The position numbers and the translations under genes are program-made. A stretch of DNA of 64,000 bases from Microbacterium sp. Root61 (GTDB lineage: Bacteria; Actinomycetota; Actinomycetes; Actinomycetales; Microbacteriaceae), in the NCBI RefSeq assembly GCF_001427525.1, contig NZ_LMGU01000001.1, positions 1,583,788 through 1,647,787 on the forward strand. The letters run 5' to 3'. This document shows, piece after piece, positions 49,575 to 59,328 of the stretch; positions within the stretch are counted from its first letter, which is position 1, and every line of letters begins with the position of its first letter. Below the pieces are notes generated by a model. The model did no database searches. It worked only from the letters and a program-made list of their open reading frames with translations, and was not told the origin of the DNA.

Positions 49575-52487
49575 GTGTCCACTCTGCTCTACTCGCTCGG
49601 CCGGTGGTCGTACCGGCATCCGTGGCGAGTTCTCGTGTCGTGGCTCCTCCTGCTCGCCATGGCCGGTGGTGGGTTCGCCCTCTTCGGCAAGGCGACCGAC
49701 AACTCCTTCTCGATCCCGGGTACGGAGGCCCAAGCCGGCCTCGAGCAGCTGAGCCGGTCGTTCCCGCAGGCCAGCGGCACCAGCGCACAGTTCATCGTCG
49801 TCGGGCCGGATGGCAGTGTCGTGGACAGCGAGCCGTTCACCACCGACATCGAGAACACGATCACCCAGCTCGAAGATCTGGACGGGATCCTCGCGGTGAC
49901 CGATCCGTTCGACGAGATGGTCACGGGGCTGGTCTCGGATGACGGAACCGCCGCGCTGGTCCGCCTGCAGTTCGACGGTCAGGCGACGGATGTCTCGGAC
50001 GAGACCAAGGACGAGCTGCGCGACATCGCCGCCCAGCTGCAGGACGAGCTGCCGGAGGGCTCGCAGGTCTCGCTCGGCGGCGATCTGTTCGCACTGTCGA
50101 TCCCCGGAGTCACCCTCACCGAGGCAGTCGGCCTGCTGATCGCCCTGTTCGTGCTGATCATCACGTTCCGCTCGATCGCGGTGGCAGGGCTCCCCCTGGC
50201 CTCCGCCGTCATCGGGGTCGGGCTCGCGCTCTCGCTCATCATGCTCTCGACCGCGTTCGTGTCGATCTCGTCCACGACCCCGCTGCTGGCCTTGATGCTC
50301 GGGCTCGCGGTCGGCATCGACTACGCGCTGTTCATCATGGCGCGACATCAGGACCAGGTGCGGGCAGGGGTCGAGCCGGAGGAGTCGGCCGCGCGCGCGA
50401 CCGGCACGGCCGGCTCCGCGGTCGTGTTCGCCGGCGTGACCGTGCTCATCGCGCTCATCGGCCTCGGTCTCGCGAACATCCCGTTCCTCACCACCATGGG
50501 CATCGCGGCGGCCGTCTCGGTCGCGATCGCCGTGCTCGTCGCGATCACGCTGACCCCCGCGTTCCTCGGCTTCGTTAAGGGCCGCATGCTCGGCTGGCCG
50601 ACCCGCGACGCGCGTCGCGCCGCACGCGCTGCCCGACGTGCCCACAAGAGCGGGGCTGCCGCACGACGCGCCGCGTCGAGCACGGAATCGGACGGCGAGG
50701 CGGATGCCGCGCCCGCAGGTGTGCTCATGACCCCGCCCGCCGCGAGCGAGGTGCCTGCAGCCCCGACCAAGGTCAAGCGCGGGTTCGCGACGCGCTGGGT
50801 AGGCCTCGTGACGAAGCATCCGATCGTCACGACCGTCGCCGTCGTCCTCACGCTCGGGATCATGGCGATCCCCGCGGCCAGCCTGGCGCTGGCCCTGCCG
50901 AACGCCGGCATGCTCCCGAAGGACAACGAAGCCCGCCAGTCGTACGACCTGGTCGCCGAGCACTTCGGCCCCGGCTTCAACGGCCCGCTCGTCATGACCG
51001 GCACGATCGTCACCTCGACCGACCCGCTCGGCCTGATGCAGGATCTCGGCGACGAGATCGCCGAGATGCCCGGTGTCCAGACGGTTGCACTGTCCACGCC
51101 GAACGAGACGGCCGACACCGGCATCGTGCAGATCATCCCGACCACGGCGCCGGATGACCCGGCCACCGCCGACCTCGTGCGCGAGCTCCGCGCGCAGCAC
51201 GACCACTTCCTGGAGAAGTACGGCGTCGATCTGAAGGTCACCGGCTTCACGGCCGTCGCGATCGACATCTCCGACCGCCTCGGCGCCGCTCTCGTGCCCT
51301 TCGGCATCTTCGTCGTCGGCCTTTCGCTCGTGCTCCTCATGATCGTGTTCCGCTCGATCTGGGTGCCGATCAAGGCCGCAGTCGGCTATCTGCTCTCGGT
51401 GCTCGCCGCGTTCGGTGTGGTCAGTGCCGTGTTCGAGTGGGGGTGGCTCGCCGACGCACTGCACGTCACGCGCACCGGTCCGATCATCAGCTTCATGCCG
51501 ATCGTGCTGATGGGCGTGCTGTTCGGGCTCGCGATGGACTATGAGGTGTTCCTCGTCTCTCGCATGCGGGAGGACTTCGTCCACAAACGTCGCGCGATGG
51601 GTGGCCGCACCGACCGCGCCATGGCCGTCGGCGCTGTGCGCTCCGGTTTCACCGCCTCCGCGCGGGTCGTGACCGCCGCCGCCGTCATCATGTTCGCCGT
51701 GTTCGCCGCCTTCGTCCCCGAAGGCGACGCCTCACTCAAACCGATCGCCCTGGGTCTCGCCGTCGGCATCGCGATCGATGCGTTCCTGGTGCGGATGACC
51801 CTGGTTCCCGCCGTGATGGCGCTGCTGGGCGACAAGGCCTGGTGGATGCCGAAGTGGCTCGACCGCGTCCTCCCCCACTTCGACATCGAGGGCGAAGCCG
51901 TCGAACGCGAACTCGAGCTGGCGGACTGGCCCGAGCCCGACACCACGGCCGCGGTCGTGGCCGAGGACCTCTCGCTCGTGTCCGACGACGTCGCACTCTA
52001 CGACGGTGTCGCACTGCGCCTCGAACCGGGCGACTCGCTCGTGGTCACCGCGACCGAAGCCGTCGCCGCACGTTCCCTGCTGTTGACCGTCGCGGGGCGC
52101 ATCGACCCCTCGGACGGCCGGCTCCGCGTCGCCGGCCACCTGCTGCCCGGCCGCGCGGCCTGGGTGCGCGCTCACGTCGGCGTCGCACTGCTGTCCGGTG
52201 CGAGCGACCCGATCACCGAGCTGCGTCGGGCGGTCCGCGGCCGCACGCGCATCGTCGTCATCGACGGCGTCGACGCGATCGCCTCCGGGGCGGCGCTGGA
52301 TCAGGCCGCCGCGGTGCTCCGCGACGCGTCGGCCGCGGCATCCGTCACCGTCCTCGTCTCGGCCACCGACCCGGCCGTCGCACGCGCGCTGCTGGCCGCC
52401 GCCGGGCGCACCGACGCCACAGTTCTGGATCTCGCCACACCGCGCGCATCCACCCGACTCCTCTCCACCCCTGAGGTGACCGCATGA
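49575..52487 (+). CDS. MMPL-family (RND) transporter with degenerate ABC-like C-terminal domain
   Basis: The 970-residue protein has two MMPL halves, each with one helix, a periplasmic-type domain and a five-helix bundle (for example LIALFVLIITFRSIAVAGLP and LGLAVGIDYALFIMARHQDQ in half one; VLMGVLFGLAMDYEVFLVSRM in half two). These export lipids, drugs or peptides with the proton gradient. The final 178 residues (793-970) read like an ABC nucleotide-binding domain: LYDGVALRLEPGDSLVVTAT, LLLTVAGRIDPSDGRLRVAG and RIVVIDGVDAI, but Walker A is lost (TATEAVAARS). GTG 49575 has GGAGG 4 nt upstream. Confidence 0.9.
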   Translation: MSTLLYSLGRWSYRHPWRVLVSWLLLLAMAGGGFALFGKATDNSFSIPGTEAQAGLEQLSRSFPQASGTSAQFIVVGPDGSVVDSEPFTTDIENTITQLEDLDGILAVTDPFDEMVTGLVSDDGTAALVRLQFDGQATDVSDETKDELRDIAAQLQDELPEGSQVSLGGDLFALSIPGVTLTEAVGLLIALFVLIITFRSIAVAGLPLASAVIGVGLALSLIMLSTAFVSISSTTPLLALMLGLAVGIDYALFIMARHQDQVRAGVEPEESAARATGTAGSAVVFAGVTVLIALIGLGLANIPFLTTMGIAAAVSVAIAVLVAITLTPAFLGFVKGRMLGWPTRDARRAARAARRAHKSGAAARRAASSTESDGEADAAPAGVLMTPPAASEVPAAPTKVKRGFATRWVGLVTKHPIVTTVAVVLTLGIMAIPAASLALALPNAGMLPKDNEARQSYDLVAEHFGPGFNGPLVMTGTIVTSTDPLGLMQDLGDEIAEMPGVQTVALSTPNETADTGIVQIIPTTAPDDPATADLVRELRAQHDHFLEKYGVDLKVTGFTAVAIDISDRLGAALVPFGIFVVGLSLVLLMIVFRSIWVPIKAAVGYLLSVLAAFGVVSAVFEWGWLADALHVTRTGPIISFMPIVLMGVLFGLAMDYEVFLVSRMREDFVHKRRAMGGRTDRAMAVGAVRSGFTASARVVTAAAVIMFAVFAAFVPEGDASLKPIALGLAVGIAIDAFLVRMTLVPAVMALLGDKAWWMPKWLDRVLPHFDIEGEAVERELELADWPEPDTTAAVVAEDLSLVSDDVALYDGVALRLEPGDSLVVTATEAVAARSLLLTVAGRIDPSDGRLRVAGHLLPGRAAWVRAHVGVALLSGASDPITELRRAVRGRTRIVVIDGVDAIASGAALDQAAAVLRDASAAASVTVLVSATDPAVARALLAAAGRTDATVLDLATPRASTRLLSTPEVTA

Positions 52488-54493
52488 CTCTCCACATCGA
52501 ACGCGCCCGCTCCCGTCGCCCCGTCACCTGGCTGACGATCATCGGAGTCGTGCTGCTGCCCGTCGTGATCGGCGGCATCCTCGTCGCCGCGCTGTACAAC
52601 CCGACCGATCGGCTCGACTCGCTGAACGCGGCGATCGTGAACGAGGATCAGCCCGTCACGATCAACGACCAGCTCGTGCCCTTGGGCCGTCAGCTCACCG
52701 CGGGCCTGGTCGAAGGCCAGGGCGAGGGTGAGAGCAACCTCACCTGGACGATCTCCAACACGGAGGATGCCGCGGCCGGTCTGGCCGATGGCACGTACAA
52801 CGCCGTCATCACGATCCCGGAGAACTTCTCGGCAGCGGCGACCTCCACGGCGCCGGGCGGAACCCCGGAGAAGGCCACGATCGAGGTCACCACCCCGCCG
52901 GACAGCCTCATCGTCGATGACGCGATCACCGCGCAGGTCGCGCAGACCGCGGCCTCCGTCCTCGGCGAGCAGCTGTCGACCGTGTACCTCGAGAACGTCT
53001 TCCTCGGCTTCACGACCCTCGGCGACCAGCTCGGCACCGCCGCGGACGGCGCGCAGCAGCTCGCCGACGGTGCGCAGCAGAGCTCCGACGGTGCGGTGAG
53101 TCTGGCCGACGGCATCCGTCAGCTCGGGACCGGGGCCGGGGCCCTCTCCAGCGGCCTGACCGAGTGGGCCGCGGGGGCGAACTCCGCCGCCTCGGGTCTG
53201 AACACCTGGGCCGCCGGGGCACAGGGACTCGGCGGCAGCACCAGTCAGATCGCCGGTGGCATCGCGCAGATCGGCGGCGGCCTCGCCCAGACTCCGCAGA
53301 TTCCGCAGAACGTGATCGACGCGGCCAACGGCATCGCGGCCAACAGCGAGCAGCTCAAGTCCGACGCGGCCGCGGCGGCCGCGAGCCTGCGGCAGCTCGC
53401 CGTCGACTGCGTCGCGCAGGGCTCGCCCGCAGACATCTGCACCGGCATCAGCGCGGCCGCGGATCGCGCGGAAGCGGCACTGCCGACGGTCAACAACATC
53501 CTCGACCAGTCCGGCACGATCGCGGCAGGAGTCGAGGGTCTCAGCCAGCTCCCCGCGGTCGGCCAGACGCTCGTCTCGATGTCGGGCAATCTCACCCAGA
53601 TCGCCGGCGGCATGAACGGCCTGGCCGCGGGTGCGACTGCCGCCGCCGCGGGCACCCAGCAGCTCGCGGCCGGCGCCGGCCAGCTCGCGGCCGGCGGAAG
53701 CGCGCTGGCCTCCGGCGCGACCACCGCCGCCGACGGCGCCACGCAGCTGGCCGACGGCACCGCGAAGCTCGCGGACGGCACGAGCACGCTCGCCGACGGC
53801 CTGAAGACGGCATCCGAATCCGTCCCGTCGTACACCGACCAGGAGGCGAACAGCCTCGCCGAGGTCGTTGCGAACCCGGTCGAGACCGACGGTCTCGGCT
53901 CGAACATCTTCGGCGCCTCGGCGATCCCGCTGCTGGCGATGCTGGCACTGTGGTTCGGCGGACTCGCGACGTTCGTGGCGCTGCAGGCGGTGTCTCGTCG
54001 GGCTCTCACCTCGCGTGCACCGTCGGCGCTGCTCGCGCTGCGCGGCTTCGCCCCGGCGGCCGCACTCGGCGCGGTCCAGGGTCTGCTCGTGGCGCTCGTG
54101 GTGCAGTGGGCCGCCGCATACGACTGGGGCACCTGGTCGGTCTTCGCCTCCCTGGCGGTCATCGCCGGCATCGCGTTCGCCGCCGTCAACCAAGCGCTCG
54201 TCGCCGCCCTCGGTGGTGCCGGACGCTGGGTGGCAGCCCTCGTGGGCGTGCTCGCGGTGGCGACCGGCGTCGTCTCGACCGTGCCCGGCTTCCTCGCCGG
54301 CGTCGCGTCCCTGATGCCGACCTCACCCGCCTACACCGGCATGGTCGCCGCGCTCACCTCCGCGGGCGGAGTCGGTGCCGCGATCGTCGGCATGATCGTG
54401 TGGACGGTCCTCGCCTTCGCGGTCACGACGATCGCCGTGGCCCGGCGCCGCACGACGACCGCGCGGGCGCTCCTGACGGCGGCTCCGGCCTGA
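52484..54493 (+). CDS. YhgE/Pip-family membrane protein
   Basis: The 669-residue protein has an N-terminal helix (15-40), a large extracytoplasmic domain and five or six C-terminal helices (about 470-660), as in YhgE/Pip (phage infection protein) and related ABC-2-like exporters. The extracytoplasmic part includes many short Ala/Gly repeats of the type QLADGAxxLADGA and AAGAQQLAAGA, likely a coiled-coil. Its ATG overlaps the MMPL TGA by 4 nt (ATGA), so the two act as one unit, controlled by the divergent TetR. Substrate unknown. Confidence 0.88.
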   Translation: MTLHIERARSRRPVTWLTIIGVVLLPVVIGGILVAALYNPTDRLDSLNAAIVNEDQPVTINDQLVPLGRQLTAGLVEGQGEGESNLTWTISNTEDAAAGLADGTYNAVITIPENFSAAATSTAPGGTPEKATIEVTTPPDSLIVDDAITAQVAQTAASVLGEQLSTVYLENVFLGFTTLGDQLGTAADGAQQLADGAQQSSDGAVSLADGIRQLGTGAGALSSGLTEWAAGANSAASGLNTWAAGAQGLGGSTSQIAGGIAQIGGGLAQTPQIPQNVIDAANGIAANSEQLKSDAAAAAASLRQLAVDCVAQGSPADICTGISAAADRAEAALPTVNNILDQSGTIAAGVEGLSQLPAVGQTLVSMSGNLTQIAGGMNGLAAGATAAAAGTQQLAAGAGQLAAGGSALASGATTAADGATQLADGTAKLADGTSTLADGLKTASESVPSYTDQEANSLAEVVANPVETDGLGSNIFGASAIPLLAMLALWFGGLATFVALQAVSRRALTSRAPSALLALRGFAPAAALGAVQGLLVALVVQWAAAYDWGTWSVFASLAVIAGIAFAAVNQALVAALGGAGRWVAALVGVLAVATGVVSTVPGFLAGVASLMPTSPAYTGMVAALTSAGGVGAAIVGMIVWTVLAFAVTTIAVARRRTTTARALLTAAPA

Positions 54494-55048
54494 CCCGCGC
54501 AACCGGCCGTTCGCCGGTGCTCCCCTGTCGCAATCGGCGCGCACCGACCGCGATGTGCGACAGGGGAAGCGGCGTCACTCGGCGGCGCACCGCCGGTGGC
54601 CTGCCCGGACACGAAGGACAACGGTGGCGGCGGACGCTCCAGTCATAGCCGTCTCTCTGGAGGCACGGCCCCCACTGCAGACTCCATCGAGGACGAACCC
54701 GACCCTGTGGGCCCCCACCCTGAGAATCGGGTGACCGTGAGCCTCACGACGTTCGTCGTGCCGCCTGCACGTTCGACAACCGTGACCCGGCAGATCTTGA
54801 CCGAGCGCGCTGAATGCCGCACTCCGGGAGCGCTCTGACCCCTCGAGTCGAATCATGCTGCGCCTGCCATCACGCATACGAGTACTTCGCCATGACGTGG
54901 CAAGTCCCCGTGCCGACGTCTCCACACTTCCGGACGCTCTTCGTCGCGTTCGTCACAGCCGCAGCGCCGAACAGATTCCGGAGCCGAACCTAGACCCGGG
55001 TATCGGACACGTCAAGAGGGAATTCGTCGGCGCCCTCCGCGATCCGCG
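54494..55048. other. 555-bp intergenic region without a recognisable gene
   Basis: Frames up to about 116 codons exist on either strand but none has a known domain, ribosome-binding site or family resemblance. It contains an 11-bp inverted repeat (54522-54532 with 54556-54566, CCCCTGTCGCA). It separates the convergent YhgE and ccsB genes and may hold decayed sequence. Confidence 0.5.
54522..54566 (+). terminator. Hairpin after the MMPL-YhgE operon
   Basis: A perfect 11-bp inverted repeat CCCCTGTCGCA / TGCGACAGGGG with a 23-nt loop, 28 nt after the YhgE stop. No T-run, so a terminator role is likely but unproven. Confidence 0.55.
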
Positions 55049-56137
55049 TCAGCTCAGACCGGAGTAGACGTGCAGTCCCTTGAAGAACATGTTGACGATC
55101 GTGAAGTTGAACATCACCGCGGTGAAGCCGATGATCGAAAGCCAGGCGGAGCGCGTGCCGCGCCAGCCGCGGGTCGCCCGCGCGTGGATGTAGCCGGCGT
55201 AGAGGACCCAGATCACGAAGGTCCAGACTTCCTTCGTGTCGAAGCCCCAGTAGCGACCCCAGGCGTCGTTGGCCCAGATGGACCCGGCCATCAGCGTGAA
55301 CGTCCACAGGATGAAGCCGAAGATCGCGAACCGGTAGGCGAGCGACTCCAGAGCATCCGCCGAAGGGAGGCTGCGCAGGAAGCGCGGGCCGGTCTTGGCG
55401 GGCTTGAGGGCGTCCGAGGACGCGTCGGCATTCGTGACGACGGATGCCGCAGCCACCACCTTCGCCTCGCGCCGCGCCTGCATGAGCTGCAGCACGGACA
55501 GCCCGAAGGCGAGGGCGAAGATCGCGGTCGCCAGCGATGCGACGAACACGTGGATGACGAGCCAGATCGAGACGAGCGGGTCGGCGGTCGGGACGATCTC
55601 GACGTAGAGGCCCCCGACCAGTGTGCCGCCGAGCAGCACCACGACCATGCCGGTGATGAACGTGCCGAGGAAGCGCAGATCGTAGCGGAACAGCACGACG
55701 AGGTAGACGGCGATGATCAGCATCGTGCCGGTGAGCGCGAACTCGTACATGTTCGCCCACGGGACACGCTCTGCGGCGATGCCGCGGGTGACGGTCCCGG
55801 CGAGGTGGAAGAGGAAGCCGAGCACGGTCAGCGATGTGCCGATCCGCGCCCACACGAGCCGCGGACGATCCTTGCGTCGCGCGTCCAGCGCCGCCTCGGC
55901 GGCGCTCTCCTCCGCGCGCATCTCGTCGACCGACGAGAGGACGGATCCGCCCGTCATCGCGGCCCCGACGAGTTCCTTCGTCCGTGCGGTCGCGGCATCC
56001 TTCGCATCGACCGCGAGCGCCGAGCGACGCGAGAGGTCGATGGCGTAGGCGACGAACGCGAGGGCGTAGATCGCGATGGCGGTCCAGACCAGGAGCACCG
56101 AGACTGCGTCGAGCGAAAAACCATCCGTTCCAGGCAT
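55049..56137 (-). CDS. ccsB: Cytochrome c biogenesis protein CcsB (CcsA/ResC type)
   Basis: The 362-residue integral membrane protein belongs to the heme-handling CcsA/CycK family of system II cytochrome c maturation. It has about eight helices, the heme-binding WWD-type region WANDAWGRYWGFDTKEVWTFVIWVLYAGYIHARA (about 287-320) and conserved His residues. It works with ResB in heme delivery to apocytochrome c. It begins 5 nt after the ResB stop. A TAGACT box ends 7 nt before its ATG. Confidence 0.91.
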   Translation of the reverse strand: MPGTDGFSLDAVSVLLVWTAIAIYALAFVAYAIDLSRRSALAVDAKDAATARTKELVGAAMTGGSVLSSVDEMRAEESAAEAALDARRKDRPRLVWARIGTSLTVLGFLFHLAGTVTRGIAAERVPWANMYEFALTGTMLIIAVYLVVLFRYDLRFLGTFITGMVVVLLGGTLVGGLYVEIVPTADPLVSIWLVIHVFVASLATAIFALAFGLSVLQLMQARREAKVVAAASVVTNADASSDALKPAKTGPRFLRSLPSADALESLAYRFAIFGFILWTFTLMAGSIWANDAWGRYWGFDTKEVWTFVIWVLYAGYIHARATRGWRGTRSAWLSIIGFTAVMFNFTIVNMFFKGLHVYSGLS

Positions 56138-56142
56138 GGGAA

Positions 56143-57918
56143 TCAGTCTACGCGGGGGCTGGAAGCGGATTCTCCGGCGGGAGCCTCCGCCGTCGGATCG
56201 ACCTGCGCCGCGGCTGCGCGCAGCGACGCCTCGAGAGCGTCACCGTGCTTCTGCGCGACCTGTTCCACCGCCAACGCGAGGCTCGGGTCCTCGCCACGGG
56301 CCAGACCGGCGTACTCGATGCGGAGCGTCCGACCATCTGGCGTCGCCTTGACCCACATCCGACGGCGCGGCACGAACAGGGCAGCCATCAGTCCGCCGAG
56401 CGCGAGCACCGCGAACAGGAGCACCCAGGGTCCCGCGAGGTCGCGGTGGATCGAAAGGGAGACGAACCGCTTGACCGCGGCACCCACCTCGGCCGTCTCG
56501 TCCTCGAGCGTGACGGTGCCCATCCCGTCGGGCAGGTCGGCCGTCTCGCCGGGAACGATCTGAATCGAGTCGACGCCGGTCTGTCCGCCCGTGAGCTGGG
56601 TCATCCCGGCCACATCGAGCGTGTAGACCGAGCGCGGCGTGCCGTCGTCGATGCCGAGGTCACCGCTGTAGACGTTGAGCGTCAGCACCGGGTAGACGAG
56701 GTCGGAGAAGACGGACGTGAAGGCGCCCGAGGGCAGCGGCTGCATCGTCGGGTAGAAGAACCCGACGAGGCCCAGCTGCTCCGGCAGTCCGTCCGCGACC
56801 TTGACGACGCCGAGCGAGGTGAGGTTGGTGTCCTGCGGCAGGAACGGGATCGAGTCGTGGAACACGACCTCCCCCTCGGCGTTGCGCACCGTGATGGTCG
56901 GCGCGTAGCCGTTGCCCATCAGGTAGATGCGGTCGCCGGCGATGTCGAGCGGGTGGTTGACCCGCACGACGCCGTCCTGAGACTCCTCCGCCCCCGCCAG
57001 CTGCGTGGTGAGGTGCGCAGCGAAGTTCTTCGCCATACCCGCCCCAGCCGTTCCGGGCTGCTGGTAGGTGACGTCGAAGGAGTCCAGCGTCATCGAGTAC
57101 GGCGCGAGGTTCTCCACGTTGACGAAGCGGCCGGGGTTGAACGACGAGTAGTCCGTCATGGCGTTGACGAAGGTGGTGCCCTCCACGACCACGCGCTGAC
57201 CGGTGTAGGTGAAGCCGCCGCCGATGCCGACGGCGAGCAGCACGCCGATCAGTGCGGTGTGGAACACGAGGTTGCCGGTCTCGCGGATGTACCCGCGCTC
57301 GGCCGACACCGAGAACGCACCGCGACCGTCGTATCGCTCGACGCGGTACCCGGCGCGCGTCAGTTGGGCCGAGGCGAGTTCGACGGCCTCGGTCGCGAGG
57401 GCCGCGGCATCCTGTCCCGGGGTCAGCTCGACGAGCGACTCGGCGTGGTCGTCGAGGCGGGAGAGGCGGGCCGGCGTCCGCGGCGGCCGGGCGCGCAGCG
57501 CCTTCCAGTGGTGCTTGGTGCGCGGGATCACGCAGCCGATCAGCGAGATGAACAGCAGGATGTAGATCGCCGAGAACCAGGCCGACGTGTAGACGTCGAA
57601 CAGCTGCATCTTGTCCAGGACCGGAGCCAGGTCCGGATTGTTCTTGAAGTACTCCGTCACGCCGTTGGGGTCGGCGCTGCGCTGCGGCACGATCGATCCG
57701 GGCACGGCCGCGATCGCGAGCAGCAGCAGCAGCACAAGGGCCGTGCGCATGCTGGTGAGCTGTCGCCAGCCCCACCGCATCCAGCCGACGAAGCCGAGCG
57801 CGGGCTGCGCGATGTCGTCGGCACCGCCGCTGCTCGGCCGGTCGTCGACTGCGATGCCGTCGATGTGATCGGACGGGCGGAGCGGGTCGGACCCCTGATC
57901 AGATCGGGAGCGGGACAT
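56143..57918 (-). CDS. resB: Cytochrome c biogenesis protein ResB
   Basis: The 591-residue ResB/Ccs1 family protein has three N-terminal helices (ALGFVGWMRWGWRQLTSMRTALVLLLLLAIAAVPGS and the helix near 130), a large extracytoplasmic domain, and a fourth helix (GPWVLLFAVLALGGLMAALFVP, about 505-530). Motif region FYPTMQPLPSGAF is conserved. It delivers heme with CcsB. Its ATG at 57918 overlaps the ccdA 3' end by 20 nt. An N-terminal Ser/Asp-rich cytoplasmic stretch precedes the first helix. Confidence 0.91.
   Translation of the reverse strand: MSRSRSDQGSDPLRPSDHIDGIAVDDRPSSGGADDIAQPALGFVGWMRWGWRQLTSMRTALVLLLLLAIAAVPGSIVPQRSADPNGVTEYFKNNPDLAPVLDKMQLFDVYTSAWFSAIYILLFISLIGCVIPRTKHHWKALRARPPRTPARLSRLDDHAESLVELTPGQDAAALATEAVELASAQLTRAGYRVERYDGRGAFSVSAERGYIRETGNLVFHTALIGVLLAVGIGGGFTYTGQRVVVEGTTFVNAMTDYSSFNPGRFVNVENLAPYSMTLDSFDVTYQQPGTAGAGMAKNFAAHLTTQLAGAEESQDGVVRVNHPLDIAGDRIYLMGNGYAPTITVRNAEGEVVFHDSIPFLPQDTNLTSLGVVKVADGLPEQLGLVGFFYPTMQPLPSGAFTSVFSDLVYPVLTLNVYSGDLGIDDGTPRSVYTLDVAGMTQLTGGQTGVDSIQIVPGETADLPDGMGTVTLEDETAEVGAAVKRFVSLSIHRDLAGPWVLLFAVLALGGLMAALFVPRRRMWVKATPDGRTLRIEYAGLARGEDPSLALAVEQVAQKHGDALEASLRAAAAQVDPTAEAPAGESASSPRVD
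56145..56150 (-). promoter_or_regulatory. -10 box, possible internal promoter for ccsB
   Basis: TAGACT on the minus strand, 7 nt before the ATG at 56137 and within the last codons of resB. Confidence 0.4.
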
Positions 57919-58708
57919 TCAGGAACACCCCCTGGAGGACGGACATGAGGGCGCTCCACACACCCGAGACCATGAGGACACCCAGGACGATCAGCAGCAC
58001 ACCCCCGATGAGGTTGACGGTACGGATGTGACGGCGCAGGAACGTGACCGAGCGGGTCGCCCAGCCGAAGCCGAGCGTGATGAGGATGAACGGGATGCCG
58101 AGACCGAGCGAGTAGGCCAGGCCCAGGACCGCGCCGCGGCCCATCGAGCCGGAATCCAGCGACATGCCCAGGATGACGGCCAGGGTGGGGCCGATGCAGG
58201 GCGCCCAGCCGAGGCCGAGCGTGAGGCCGAGCAGCGGGGCGCCGGCGAGCCCGAGGTTGTTGCGGACCTCCGGGTGGAAGGTGCGCTGCGCGAAGCCGAA
58301 CAGGCCGATGAACACGAGGCCCATCAAGATGATGACCACGCCCATGATCCGCGTGATGATGTCGCGGTACTGGATGAGGAACATCCCCAGCGTGCCGCCG
58401 AAGATGTTGATCGCCATGAAGACGACGGTGAACCCGGCGATGAACAGCAGCACGCCGAGCAGCAGTCGGCCGCGGCCCGGAGCGTCGTCGACGTCCGCGG
58501 ATGCGGCATCCGTCATCGCCGGTGCCGTACCGTTCGCGGCGACCGGAACGGGGGCCCGACGGGGCGCGACCGCGCCGCCGATGAAGCCGAGGTAGCCGGG
58601 GACGAGCGGCAGCACGCACGGGGAGAGGAACGACACCAGTCCGGCGACCACCGCGATCGGGATCGCGATCCAGAGCGTGCCGCCGCCGACGAGGGCGTCG
58701 ATGTTCAC
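57899..58708 (-). CDS. ccdA: Cytochrome c biogenesis protein CcdA
   Basis: The 269-residue six-helix CcdA/DsbD-family protein transfers reducing power across the membrane. The two redox cysteines sit in FLSPCVLPLVPGYLGF and GWAPCIGPTLAVILG, the family's hallmark. A hydrophilic loop after the first helix (about 43-78) contains Ala/Val-rich sequence. The GTG start overlaps the TlpA-like stop by 4 nt (GTGA). Confidence 0.92.
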   Translation of the reverse strand: MNIDALVGGGTLWIAIPIAVVAGLVSFLSPCVLPLVPGYLGFIGGAVAPRRAPVPVAANGTAPAMTDAASADVDDAPGRGRLLLGVLLFIAGFTVVFMAINIFGGTLGMFLIQYRDIITRIMGVVIILMGLVFIGLFGFAQRTFHPEVRNNLGLAGAPLLGLTLGLGWAPCIGPTLAVILGMSLDSGSMGRGAVLGLAYSLGLGIPFILITLGFGWATRSVTFLRRHIRTVNLIGGVLLIVLGVLMVSGVWSALMSVLQGVFLNVPLPI

Positions 58709-59328
58709 GGCTGCTCCGCGATGGCGTCGCTGACGAGCGTGCCGAGGATCGAGGCGCTCTCGACCTGCCCGATGATGCGCGCGGCGACGCGGCCTTCCTT
58801 GTCGACGACGAGCGTGACCGGAGTGGCGTTCAGCGGCGAGACGGCGGCGAAGGCCAGCTTGACCTTGCCGTCGTTGATGTCGATGACGCTCGGGTACGTG
58901 ATGCCGTAGTCCTTCGCGAAGCTGAGGGCGGTCTCGGCCTGGTCGTACGTGTTGACCCCGAGGAACTCCGCACCGTTGCCGGTGAACTCCTGGTTGACCT
59001 CCTCGAGGAACGGCGCCTCGACGCGGCACGGGCCGCACGCGGCGTACCAGAAGTTGACAACCAGCACCTCGCCGGCGTAGTCCGCGCTGGAGACCGTCTC
59101 GCCCGACTCGGTCTTGCCCTCGAACACGACGGGTTCGCCGCGCTCGGCGACCGGGATCTCGTCGACGCGGAAGTCGCCAGCGATGAACCCCTTGTTGTCG
59201 CCCTCGCGGTACTGGTCGGCGAGCGGGTCGCTCGTGCAGCCGGCGAGGCCGACGAGCAGCGCCGCCGCCAGCACAGCGGATGCCGCGCGCCACCGTCCGG
59301 TCCGTCGCGATGCCACCCGGTTGCTCAC
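58705..59328 (-). CDS. TlpA/ResA-like thiol-disulfide oxidoreductase lipoprotein
   Basis: The 207-residue thioredoxin-fold protein has a lipoprotein signal (LLVGLAGC, Cys31) and the active site CGPC (Cys98, Cys101) in NFWYAACGPCRVEAP, as in ResA/TlpA. It keeps apocytochrome c haem-binding cysteines reduced, with electrons from CcdA, which follows in the same operon. A cis-Pro region ATPVTLVVDKEGR is present. The GTG at 59328 overlaps the histidine phosphatase stop (GTGA). Confidence 0.91.
   Translation of the reverse strand: MSNRVASRRTGRWRAASAVLAAALLVGLAGCTSDPLADQYREGDNKGFIAGDFRVDEIPVAERGEPVVFEGKTESGETVSSADYAGEVLVVNFWYAACGPCRVEAPFLEEVNQEFTGNGAEFLGVNTYDQAETALSFAKDYGITYPSVIDINDGKVKLAFAAVSPLNATPVTLVVDKEGRVAARIIGQVESASILGTLVSDAIAEQP

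Noticed and set aside
49518..51584. Open frame of 688 codons on the minus strand
   Set aside because: Antisense to the MMPL gene and of the same charged, low-complexity composition.
54575..54925. Minus-strand frame of 116 codons in the 54.5-55 kb gap
   Set aside because: No ribosome-binding site, promoter box, domain or sensible composition supports it; kept only as part of the gene-free region.
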